Source of the DNA: Plumapathes pennacea
Taxonomy: Eukaryota > Cnidaria > Anthozoa > Antipatharia > Myriopathidae
Direction of reading: 5' to 3'
DNA length: 64,000 nt
Assembly: GCA_964036295.1 (NCBI GenBank)
Contig: CAXIWU010000012.1
Location: 1-64,000 of the forward strand
Below are positions 47,376-59,400 of the stretch, piece by piece. Made by a program: the position numbers and the translations under genes. Under the pieces are notes generated by a model. That model had not been told where the DNA came from, searched no databases, and was given only the letters and a program-made list of their open reading frames with translations. Within the stretch, counting starts at the first letter, position 1. Each line of letters begins with the position of its first letter.

Positions 47376-50300
47376 ATGAGTGGCGAGTCTCCCGTGTCGA
47401 AAAGGCGCCGTCGTCGAGAAAGTCCGTTCGTGCTAACCGAGGCCGCTGAAAGTCGTGGAGGAGATGATGATGGAGAACAAGAGCAGGAAGGAGCAGCAGA
47501 AGAAGAAGAACAACCAGATGAGCAGCAGCAGCAGCAGCAGCAGGAGGAGGAGGAGGAGGAGGAAGTCGTTTCGCAGTAAGTGCTCGTATTTAAACTGGGC
47601 TTTAAGCGCTTTAATAGTGGCGCCAAGTTTTGTGATAAAATAATACTTTTACAATCGAAGTCGACAGTCGATGCCGGCATAGATGCCGCCGGTTCTTTTC
47701 AGGTAGTTCTCTGCAGGTAGTCGTCCGCGTTGATTTGATCTATCCTGAGCTGTTAAGACCCGAATTCTAGTCAAGTGTCGATCGAGTATCGAGTATAGAC
47801 CGGTAATCGGGATTCGTTGTCTGCCACAACACTAGACACAAAAATGACCTTCACTGCACTTCAATGACTTTCTGAGATATGAATTTGCTATATCAGAAGA
47901 CCTACAAGGTCCCCGTGTCTGGAATTCAATACCTTTATCCCTTCGTCAGTCTCTATATAAAACTACACAACCACAAAAAATTGCTCAAGTCATATTTTCT
48001 TACTGTGACAACCTAGCATAAATAGATCCTACTTGTAACAGTACCCAGCTGCATGTATTATCTTCAGTGTAACTATTTTTTATTTGTATGATTGTGACAA
48101 CCTAGCAATATTATCTAGTATTATTGTCAGCATAACTAAACTTATTTACCTATTCACACGAATCTTTATAATAATTAAATTATTTGCAATCCTGCAGTTA
48201 TAGATCCTACCTGTATGTGATGGTACTGAGTCATCGTGTGTAACCAAATGTATCTATTTTTGTGTGGTTAGACACTTGTAGTAATAATGTTGTATTGTAT
48301 GCACGTGCAAGTGTGAATTGTTTATCGCACTGCCGTTGCATGTAGTGCATGTAGTGCCGAGCTGGTCCGATCGAAATGCTTCTTTTCCGTGTATTTCTAA
48401 TCTGAACTTGTCCTCGGCGTTTATTCTCAGGTGCACCCCCTCTCTGTACAGACGAGTGGACAGAGAAAGGGAGGAGCAGATGCTGGCCCAACCCCTGGGC
48501 GTGACCCCCTATTTCCCGTCAGGCCTGTCCGTGGAAGGCGCGCCTCTCCAGTTCGACTTCGATCTCTTCCTATTCGACAGCCTGCACCTACCGTTTGGCC
48601 TGTTCGAGGAGGACAAGGGCGACGCCGTTGACTTTGAGAACCTCCAAGAGTGCAAGGCGTACTGCGAGAGGTTCGCCCGCGACGCTCTCGACGAAGCCAG
48701 GGACATCAGAAGAGAACAAGACGAGGAAAGCGCTCGGACCCCGGCAAGCACCCCGGCGGCGGCGGCGTCACTTGACAAGCAGGCCATGTTCCGGACAGCG
48801 GGCAACGGCCTGGACGGAATGCTCGCAACGGGAATTGCATCGTGCGATCGCAATATAGCGCGAGTGAGACAGGACAGGTGAGATAACCTTTGCTCCCTTC
48901 CCTCCTCCCCCCCCCCCCCCCAAAAAAAAAAAACAAAACAAAACAATCCACCCCCACCCCGACTCTAACTCAAGCCAATGAACTGACACACACCGCGAAT
49001 ATTGATTTATGCAGTTGCATTTATTTGATCAGTTGTTTACAGATCAAAGTTCACTAGTTGGTTTGAGAGAATCTGCATTTTGAACCTGGGAGTGAAAATA
49101 GTGTAAATATGTGTTGCGAATATTGATTTATGCAGTTGCATTTATTTGATCAGTTGTTTACAGATCAAAGTTCACTAGTTGGTTTGAGAGAATCTGCATT
49201 TTGAACCTGGGAGTGAAAATAGTGTAAATATGTGTTCAACATTTGCTTGCAATCTCTCACAGATTTGGCAACGTCATGGTGCTCGGAGCTCCAGCCTGGA
49301 GCGACCTGTCGCCGCAATTCATGCACGGGTATCCCAGGCGTCTGGTCACCGCTGACCATGGGGGCTTCCTCCCGGGGAACGTTTGCGTGGCGGCCAGGAT
49401 TTCAAACCAATTCATGCGAAGCATGGCGCCCGGGGACATTGCAGGGTTCTGCTACAGGCAGGCCATGTCCAGCCTGGGCCTCACCCTGCCCGAGCTGTTC
49501 CTGGCCAGGCAGTCGGCCCTCGCATACTCCGGTCAGGCCAGGCAGCCACAGCGACTGGTGCACAGCATGGTGAGGTACGGGATCGACTTCCTCACCTTCT
49601 CTGCCCTGGGCAGCGAGGAACTCGTGAGACTGGACGAGCTGGGCTCGGCACTCAACCGGAGGCACGCCGAGAACCTCAGCCCTGAACAGTACCAACACCA
49701 AGAGGGCGACGAGCAGTCCACCTCCGACACGGACGGAGCAGTGTCCGAGGACTCGGTGGAGCTGGAGTCCAGTTTCCTGGCCGACAGACTGTCGCAGAGC
49801 GACAGAGAGAAGCTGGGAGCTGACCTCCCCAGGCTGAAGACCCAGCTGCTCGAGCAATTCGGGGGCGGAGCGAGCGCCCCGCCGCCTCGACAGCCACCAG
49901 ACGAGGGGACGTCCCGTCCCAGGGCTCGGTCGTCCACCTCAGCAGCTCAGTCTTCGGGCAGCTCTTCCACAAGACGTAGGCGCTCCAGGAGGGAGGGTGT
50001 CGGGGCAGTGGCAACTGTCGAGGACGCAGGCTCCGGGCAACAGGTGGCAGCAGCAGCAGCAGCAGCAGCAGCACCGCCGGGCGAGGAAGACCTGGGGCAA
50101 CGCCTCGCAAGGGTCCCTGGCATCAGTGTCGCCCACCTTCCCAGCCCCTCTGCCTTGGCCTCGCTTCGGGAGTTCTTCAGGAAGCACGTACCGGTGGAAC
50201 GAGCTGTAAGTGAGCACATGTTATTATTAGGACAGATCACTGCTAGCCCATTCTTTCTCTAAGAGTCAGAGAATAATAGTTGCCCTGTTGGCGATTTTTG

Positions 50301-51625
50301 CAGAATTACTATCAATGTAATAATGATATCGGTAGTAGTAGATGGAGGAGTTGTACTATTGTTATCATTATTTACTAGATTCCATTCACTATTTCTAAAT
50401 GTTCGCCTCGGAAGAAATGGCCACATGCCAGCCAAGCATAAAGGCTGTGCATGCTATCAATCGATAGTGTTTATCCAGCACCACATTTTGGCTGTCCCAT
50501 TAATGCAAAAGGTAATATTACAACATGTTAATTGGTGCAAGGCAACCGTGATAACCCTAAGGCTAGGATAGACAGCTTACTGAACGAGTTTAAATAGAGA
50601 GTTGTTATTGTTGAATGCTGAACATCTTTTGACCAACTCTCTCGCTCAGTTTCTCACCAGATATACACTGCACAGCAGAATAAATTCCCACCCCGTCTCC
50701 AGTCACACATTTCAAAACAGGGTAAAGCAGGGTCAATCTCACCGACTGAATCTGACTCCTTCAGCAGGTTGAAGGCCTAGCCTCCAGAACTCCAGGGGCA
50801 CAGGTGCCCGAGAGCCCATCGACCGTCTTCGGGGAGCTCGCCCTGGGCCTCCACAGGACCAGGCGCTCGCGAGAAGTCCGAGCTGCACTCCAGGCTCTTT
50901 GGGATCTAGCGTCCAGGGTGTGCGTCTGCAGCGTTCCCGATATTGGCCCACTGGAAGATGGAATAACCCCAAGTCCCTCCGAGGACTGCCCATACAGGAT
51001 GAACCAGTCCCTGGGGCAGTTCATCGATCCCGCATCCGAAGTGTGCCGGGCCAACTGCTCTGTGTGCGAGGTCTTCCGGGAGTACGGCAAGCTCCAATCC
51101 TGTGGCATAACAACCAACCTGGACAAGAACTCTCGCATGCAGAGCATGGTCACCCTAGGTTCCCTTGTGGTCAACCTCCTCTGGGGGGGCTCTCTGGAAA
51201 CCGCACAGGAGCAGAACCAAATAAAGGCCCTGATGCAGAAGCTCCTCAGCTGCGGGAAAGACAAAGTAAATGCCGTCCTCAGCGTGGGACTGCTGGCAAG
51301 GAACCACACGCCCAGAATCGCCCAGGTGTACCTTTCATCAGGTTGGTCCGACTTCTGGAGGGAAATGAGGAGAGTGGGCACAGCACTGTACCACCAGGAT
51401 TCCAAACGGGCCTGCTCTGCTGTGCTATCATTCATCAGAATGAAATGTGTGCCACCAGGGAATGCTTGGTCCTACTACCTCACCAGCAGTGACGAAGCGT
51501 CAGAGACCCAAGCGCTGGAGGCTCTGCTAGGCCACAGTGTTGCTGAAACGACATCAACGGCAGCATCAACGACAAGCACAAGCACAACAACTGCACCCAG
51601 CAGCAGCAGCAGCTCCCATGAGTGA
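47376..51625 (+). CDS. Unknown element protein, unit E
   Basis: Exons: 47376-47575, 48431-48877, 49263-50205, 50768-51625. Intact, with the same splice sites as unit B. Exons 2-4 are visibly more GC-rich than the introns and flanks. Confidence 0.75.
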
Positions 51626-53491
51626 GTGACTGACTACATTAAGCAAGTTAGTTGGACTTTCATTTCTCAAACTGCTTTGACATGACTCAGGTATCGAATT
51701 GTGAATATTGTTGAGCACCTGTAAGATATTTTGCTTCATGTTAGCCATTAGCCATTTCAAATAATTTGAGTCTACAATATTAGCCATCTTAGCCTGTTGT
51801 TGCAAGTTTCAAGTTTATGATATTATGTCAATACCACACAAGGACAGGAGAAGATAATAGGTATTTAAGCCATTCATCAAATTTGAGTCTACAATATTAT
51901 AGTGTTCCAAGGTGATGCTGTTCTAGTTGCTACGACACCGGCTGGGTCAGACTTCGGGTTAAAAAAAAAAAATCCAGTAAGCTTATATCCTGTAAGATAT
52001 TTCACTACATGTTAGCCTGCTGTTCACAGCTAATTTCCATATACAAGTTCAAGTTCATTATCTAAATACCACAAGGACATAGGAGAAGATGATAGGTATT
52101 AACCATTTCAAATTTGAGTCATAATAAACTGCTTTGACATGACTCGGGTATCGAATTGTGAATTGTTGAGGCACCTCTAAGATATTCCACTACATCTTAG
52201 CCTGTTGTTCACAGCTAAATTTTATGCCCAAATTCAAGTCTCAAGTTGTATCATATTGTATTAATATCACACAATGACAGGAGAAGATGATAGGTATTAG
52301 CCATTTCAAATATCACAGTGTTCCAAGGTAATGTTTTTTCTAGTTGCTACGACACCGGCTGGGTCAGACTTCAGATTAAAAAAAAAAAAAATCCAGTAAG
52401 ATTATATCCTGTGAGATATTTCACTACATGTTAGCCTGCTGTTCACAGCTAATTTCCATATACAAGTTCAAGTTCATCATATAAATAGCACACAAGGACA
52501 TAGGAGAAGATGATAGGTATTAACCATTTCAAATTTGAGTCGATTAATAATTCTAGGTACTAAGTAATATTGCAGTTTTCTGTTATCAAACCCAGTGGGT
52601 CAGACTTTAGATTAAAAAGAAGTCCAGTTCTCAACTGACTGTGTGTGATAAAGTCTACGAGTAAATCGGCACTGAGTTACATTGGTTTCGATTGAAAGTG
52701 TGTAAGCCAAAAGGGCACGGGACATTCAGTTGAAGCTGCTCGACGTGTACTACGGTTCAAAATGGCTCGAGATCACTTTTCAAACTGCTTTGACATGACT
52801 CGGGTATCGAATTGTGAATTGTTGAGGCACCTCTAAGACATTCCACTACATGTTAGCCTGTTGTTCACTGTTCAAGTTCATTAATATATAAATAGCACAC
52901 AAGGACATAGGAGAAGATGATAGGTATTAACCATTTCAAATTTGAGTCGAATAACAATTCTAGGTACTAGGTAATATTGCAGTTTTCTGTTATCAAACCC
53001 AGTGGGTCAGACTTTAGATTAAAAAGAAGTCCAGTTCTCAACTGACTATGTGTGATAAAGTCTACAAATAAATTGGCACCGAGTTACACTGGTTTCCACT
53101 GAAAGCAATCTTTTGATAATAACCCTTGTGGTGTTTATGAAAATATTGAAGGGTGCATGACTCATTTTCAAGTGTGACATAACATATCATGGGGTGGCTG
53201 ACTCACACTTGCAAGTGTGACACTTGACTGACATAAACATCATGGGATGCGTGACTCACACTCGCAAATGTACATAGGACTGGTTTCATGATAACATGGG
53301 ATGCGTGACTCACACTCGCAAATGTACATAGGACTGGTTTCATGATAACATGGGATGCGCGACTCACCCTCGGGAGTGCCAAATTGACCGCTGTCCACAC
53401 CATGGGGTGTGGATGAAACTCTCAATTCACCCCAGTAGGGTGACTAACTTTAAGAAATCACCCTTCGAGTGTCGAAAGAGTCCTGGAGGAA

Positions 53492-53525
53492 GGTTAGGTT
53501 AGGGTTAGGGTTAGGGTTAGGGTTT
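53492..53525 (+). repeat. Interstitial telomeric repeat (TTAGGG) at array end
   Basis: One short TTAGG unit is followed by four perfect TTAGGG units, ending in TTT. TTAGGG is the telomere repeat of cnidarians and most animals. The G-rich strand reads toward the right of the window. The run marks the exact end of the 12.88-kb array and the start of unrelated flank. Confidence 0.95.
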
Positions 53526-53770
53526 CCTTTATTTGAGATAATCTCCACAATGTGAGGTGTGATATGTATACTTCAGTTGGGTGAATCACTCAATTTGACG
53601 CACATTTTGGGTGTTAAGACCACAATGCATGGTGTGAGTTATAAACTTCATCTGGGTTTATCACCAACTTGACTTACACTTCAGGTGTTATATGTTCACA
53701 ACATGAGGTGAGAATTATAATCCATCAGGGTGAACTACTCACTTGACTATTCTGCAGGGATCCTACAAGT
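53526..53770 (+). repeat. Diverged subterminal-like repeats right of the telomeric run
   Basis: Three quasi-repeats of about 70-80 bp, each with CACAAxxxxxxGGTGxGA followed by TTCA/CATC and a GGGTG motif (starting near 53546, 53622 and 53697). They resemble, loosely, the CCACACCATGGGGTGTGG segment at 1859 in the array. They may be the remains of another element end on the other side of the telomeric repeats. The resemblance is by eye only. Confidence 0.45.
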
Positions 53771-53838
53771 TTTTTTCATTCAAAACAGTGTGCAACTTTG
53801 GGATGGTCCTTCCTTGTAATTATGTCCATTCTTGTAGT

Positions 53839-54102
53839 TCACCATTTATTTTGTGAATGTCGAGCAAAGGCCCTTGAGTAAGTATTTTCAACCCCCTCTG
53901 GCAACAATACATTTGTTAGTACATATACCGGGGCATTTTTGAACATCTTGCATATTTCTGATTTCGTGAAGCCAACTTGCTGAAGTAAGTTGCTATCTTC
54001 GCCTAATCTAATACATTGAGGTATACCCAGACCAGGCTTTTTTGAGTTAAAGGGACAGGTACACGAAGGAACCTGACCGACGCTGACCTCATAATCTTTC
54101 AA
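53839..54102 (-). pseudogene. Possible SWIM-type zinc-finger protein fragment
   Basis: An 87-codon open stretch contains PSCTCPFNSKKPGLG and LLQQVGFTKSEICKMF, which resemble the region around a SWIM finger (CxC...CxH). The second metal-binding half (normally CKH) is not present: the expected position reads PQCIRLGED. I take it as a decayed piece of a repeat-encoded or host SWIM protein. It could also be coincidental. Confidence 0.35.
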
Positions 54103-54116
54103 ACAACAAACCGCTT

Positions 54117-54536
<420 letters not shown>

Positions 54537-54587
54537 TTATCGCAACTTGCAACTAGCAACTAGCATGAAACCTTTGCTGTTTGCAAA

Positions 54588-55460
54588 ATACTGTGACCGG
54601 GTCGAGGTTTGTGTTGTTATGGAAACAACGACAAAATAATCCAGTCCAAAATAGGAATTTAATAAACACAAGAGAACAGTATCAGTATCTAATGACATAA
54701 GCAATTATCAAATTACAGAATTGCTCAACGTGGCTATAGCAAACTGTGACAAAGTCTGGTTTGGTAAAAACAACAAAGATCAAATGCTACCAAAACGAAT
54801 TAAGATTAACAGGAAAAGACTAACAAATGGAAACATAAGCTATATATAACAGCTAAGCAAAATTAATTGGAAAGCTAAGTTGACTAAAAAGTGCTAAGAA
54901 ACAATAACAGACTATAACAGCAGGTCACTGTAAAGGTCAAACGCAATGTAACTACATGAGAATCATACCTTGGGAATATAGGTAGAGATAGACTTGAACT
55001 TGACTTGACTTGTACAAAAATAATAGAGCTAGAGCCGTTTTCGGATGACTGTCGAAAACCAAAACCAAAGTAATCACACAGGCCAATCACAGAGACTGAG
55101 AGAAAACAGTTCAGCCAATTGGAAGCCAAAGTAATTCATGTTTGGTCTTGCATTTGGTTTTACTTTCCAATCAGCAGTGCGAGTACACGCCATCGCTTGC
55201 GTGAGAAGTGTTTGGTTTTGGTTTTGGTTTTGGTTTTGTTCCTGATTGGCTGAGCATGCTGACAAACTAGTGTGGACCAATCCGAAAGCGAAGCAAACGC
55301 AAAACCAAAGCAATCACACAATTACTTTCGACAGTCATCCGAAAACCGTTCTAATTACACAACTGATGATAACTGAGTGAACTAGAGCTACTTTTATAAC
55401 ACAAGTAATAAATCATGACTAAGGTATTGTTATAGAAATTGTGCAACTCGGTCACAATAC
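54588..55460. mobile_element. Solo-LTR-like or TIR element with 4-bp target duplication
   Basis: The element at 54592-55456 begins TGTGACCGGGTCG and ends CAACTCGGTCACA. These ends are inverted copies with two mismatches and fit the TG...CA rule of LTRs. It is flanked on both sides by ATAC (54588-54591 and 55457-55460). An AATAAA lies inside near 54662. No coding sequence was found. A solo LTR is the simplest reading; a non-autonomous DNA transposon is the alternative. A MITE is nested within it. Confidence 0.5.
55030..55353. mobile_element. Foldback MITE nested in the LTR-like element
   Basis: The 27-bp ends starting TAGAGCCGTTTTCGGATGAC (55030-55056) are mirrored at 55327-55353 with two mismatches, and the inverted similarity continues inward as CAAAG.AATCACACA. 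No coding capacity. From memory, elements with these ends are very common in stony-coral genomes. Confidence 0.75.
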
Positions 55461-55691
55461 CACTGAAGACTTTGTCAGAGATGTAATAATAAAATAGGTA
55501 ATTAACAATAATATTACCATGATTAGCCAATGCCAAAACTACTGGGACTAAATGCATATAAGAATAATAAAGAATGAAAGAGAACATCCAGTTATTAGCT
55601 AATTGGCTAACTTAGAACGGAATGGTGATCTTTCAAAAATAAGACTTTATTATGGTTTTCAACTAACCCCGAGTTCTTTTCTTGTCTTACA

Positions 55692-55815
55692 AGACTACCC
55701 AGTCAGAGGGTCTAAATTTGGGTCTTGAAATTTTGGAAGAGCAGCATGTAATTGCCTTCCAAGGTTCGAATGAGGACATTTTCTTTCTCATCAAAGAATT
55801 GTAGAGTTCGATGGC
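55692..55815 (-). pseudogene. Truncated duplicate of recombinase exon 4
   Basis: Nearly identical to 57529-57679 within exon 4 of the neighbouring recombinase gene, but with about 34 bp missing in the middle (the bases after TTTTCTTTCTC in exon 4). It lies just downstream of that gene's stop. It has no splice context and is not part of any gene model here. Confidence 0.75.
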
Positions 55816-55845
55816 TGATGGTGCACAATAATATTGTATCATTCA

Positions 55846-56380
55846 TTAATTAGATAGGTGTTTGTGAATTGATCTGAGTGTCTTAAGTAGGCGAATATTG
55901 CCAGATCGTTTGTCCACTGCAGTTTTCACAGGGAGCAATGCATCAATTGATTCTACCCAGGACTCATCACCATCTAGCTGTAATGCAAAACAGCCCTTTC
56001 CTACAGGCTTGTACCAGAGTAGACTTGCCTCATGCTTATTAGGGTACCTCTGTATGCGTCCCAGGAGTATGGCTGGCTTTGATAACGTGCTTCTTTCTTC
56101 CTTCAATGCCACAAAGGATCCTACAGGTATTTCTTTACGTTCCCCTGTTACAGCTCTGAGTGGCAGGTCATCATCTGACTCACTTTCATCTGACTCTATG
56201 CCAAGCTTATCCTCTTCTGCTTTTAAGGCAGCTTGAGCGAGCTCCATGGCAGGTTCCTTTTTCTCTTGAAAAGTTCGACGGTCATATGTATACTCACCCT
56301 GCCTTCGTGAGTGCCTTAAAGCAGCGGCCAAGGACTCCTTCATCGAGTCATTGCACTCTCTGCAAATTGTAGACATACAC

Positions 56381-56436
<56 letters not shown>

Positions 56437-59400
56437 TTTTTTTTTTTCTGTTATTCCAACAGACTTTGCTGCTGTTCTGTAGTTAATAACATTCATAAAA
56501 TAGTTTCTGCATTCTGATTGGCCAAGAGTGTGTCAATTTATTCCAAACAGCATAAAAATGTGAAATTAATAGTGCAGAAATTGAAAATTACTGACAGGTG
56601 TTCTGTTTACAAAAAACAAAAAAAGTTCTTGAAAGACACTGTCTTGTGAATTGTAACAAAATTGAAAACAAATGCATGACATAATGTATTGTGTGCATGA
56701 TATTGTTATATTACATGACTTCTCATGCAATTTTGAAATAAATGAGCACTCATAAAATTTTCAAAGACCACAAACTGCACTTGCACAGTGCTTGTGCAAT
56801 TTTGTAGGCTTTGAAAATATCACTCACATGCTTATTTACTCCAAATTGCACTCATAATCATGTAACCCTAACCTTTACCTATACTAATTTCAACCCTAAC
56901 CTCTGGCTGTATGCCCATGTAATAAAAGATGCTCGCAGACAGTTCACAGAGATATGGACTCCAAGAAGCTTCTCGAAGATCCCTGCAAGGTGTTTGGAGA
57001 ATGCTGCTGCACTGAATGGTTTACCAGCATGGTTCTGTAACCAGCAGAAGGTAAGCTGTTAGGCTAAGGGGAGCTATGTGTAATGCAAAGAGCACAATTG
57101 TTGTGTGTCCATTTTTAAATTTGTCAAAGACAAGCTACCAACCAATTAAACTCCTAAATCAATAAACCCCAGTGCTGTGTGTCATGTCAAATTAGTATGT
57201 AATGTTTTTTCACTCACCAGGAACACATACTTGTTTTCTTCACTTCCAGATTGGCTTTGGAGCAGTGTGTTCCGGTACGTGTGGATGTACTTTGTGATGA
57301 GGTCAGGCAAGTCCACAACAGCTCCTTTCTGTAAAGACATTGTGTTTTAATACCCTGTGCAGTTGTTCCAGCTAATAATCTGTACACCCCGAGTTTTATT
57401 TGTGAAAGTCTAATCAGGAGATTGAAACTTCTGTTTGCTTGTATACTGGTTTGTGTTTGTTTAGCTGTCTTGGATTGAGCAGAACATTTATGCAATCAGT
57501 ACTGATTTGCAACCAACCTTGACAACGACCCGGTCAGAGGGTCTAAATTTTTGGGTCTTGAAATTTTGGAAGAGCAGCGTGTAATTGCCTTCCGAGGTTC
57601 GAATGAGGACATTTTCTTTCTCAAAGTTCTTTCTTTCGAAAGCTCCCTGGTTTGCCTCATCAAAGAATTGTAGAGTTCGCATCTCCAAGGCTCTAGCTGG
57701 GGGAATTGATACATAGAAAGCAAGGAGAAGTAAGTCCATCATTTCTTTTGCCCTGTGTTGATGGCCCTTCGCCAGGTAATAGCGTTCTTGTTGTAGTCGC
57801 ACTGATCTGATCACATCTGGCCTATAATGAATTGGGAAATGTGCTCTTTAGTAACAATAAAAATGCAGGCTCATTATGTTAGGTAGAGATACGCTTGCAC
57901 AATATATCTCAAGAATGTTTCACAGAAAACTCTCTGTGGTACCTTGTACTGCATGCAAGTAGTAAATGATCAGACTATCAACTCTCACTACATCAATTAT
58001 ACCTTCCCGTTTAAAACGGTGGGTTGAAAATGTACATACATCTGAAACAGTACTTACCAGTCTAGCCACCTGCCCTCTTCGATAAGATCTTCCTTCGATT
58101 GATTACGTTGGCTTTCTCCTCTTACTTGTAGCTGAGTTGCTATGGATCGTAGCTGGGACAGTAGAGGTACATCCTTGTATTGGGGCGCTGACGCTTGGTT
58201 TTGAAACTTGATCACATATAGAATAGACGATACATGGTTAGCCATCGTGGCATCTTTCAGGTTGCGTTCTTCCTGTTGGTTCAAAAGGTTCATGATATTA
58301 TGTATGAATCACCAAGACTTCTGCTAAAAGGGTCTAGTGTGGGTCTCTGTAGCACTAAGCACTCAAGTTTTAGGCACTCTAACTGCTTAAAAATTATGCT
58401 TAAAAATTATGACACGCGCGTGTCACACGGCTTTGTTGTCACGGTATTCAAACGTCCATAGCTCCTGATAGATATTTTGTATCAACCCAGAATTTTGCTT
58501 TAAGTCTTTTAAGACTTAAAAGGCATAATAGTCTTGAACATATCAGTGTATTGGACTTACAGGTAGCCTGTGTAGCAAGCGTTTCCGTAGGGGGTTTCTA
58601 AGTGCATACGACGACTTTTTTGATTTTAGCCGCGCGAAACTTGGGGCGAGCGCAAGAAGGACGCGAGGGGAGGGAGGCGGGGAGGTGAGAAGGAAACCGC
58701 CTCCTCCTCCCTCCCCCCCTCACCCCAAGTTTCGCGCGGCTAAAATCGAAAAATTTGTCGTATGCGCTTAGAAACCTACGGAAACGCTTGCTACGGAGGC
58801 TAATTTATAGGATACGTTACTTTTGAAAAGGCTTTTTATGACACATGCAAACCAAGAATTGAAATACTGACTAATTTGCATACTGTATGAACTTGTAAAC
58901 ATTCACCGCAAGTGGATATTTTTTGGCATTTGTCACTCAGAAATTTTAGCGGATAACAAACCAACGGCTTCAGATTTGTTTACGCAAATCTGAAGCCGTT
59001 GGTTTAGGTTGTTTACCATTTACCCCGGAAATTTCGGTTGGAACGTAAATGGAAAACGGCTTTTGGTTCGATCAAATAACCATTAAAACGCCATCGATGC
59101 CACTGATTGTTCTGAATGGCACCTAACAATGCCAAACACAGCAGAGTGAAACAATCGATGTCAGAATCAATGGCCAAACAAACTTCGGACCCATAAAACA
59201 CGTTCCGAACAAAACTATGGTTGCAACAACTACGACAACATCTTCCTTTTAAAACTGCGTTGTTCGACCACACCCTGTACTAATCTGGAAAACCGCAACT
59301 GCTTTATTTGCTTACCCTCAAATACTCAAGGTAGCTTTCGACCAGGGAAGCTTTTTTAAATACTGACGTGTCCAGCTCCGAAGTCTTCGACACGTAGCCA

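Larger units (their letters stand above)
40606..53491 (+). repeat. Tandem-array unit E (complete, 12886 bp, last copy)
   Basis: Same length as unit B, but the C-run/AC-run differs (C20 with seven AC, against C18 with eight AC in B), so the equal length is partly coincidental. The right end of this copy continues directly into TTAGGG repeats instead of into another unit. Confidence 0.97.
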
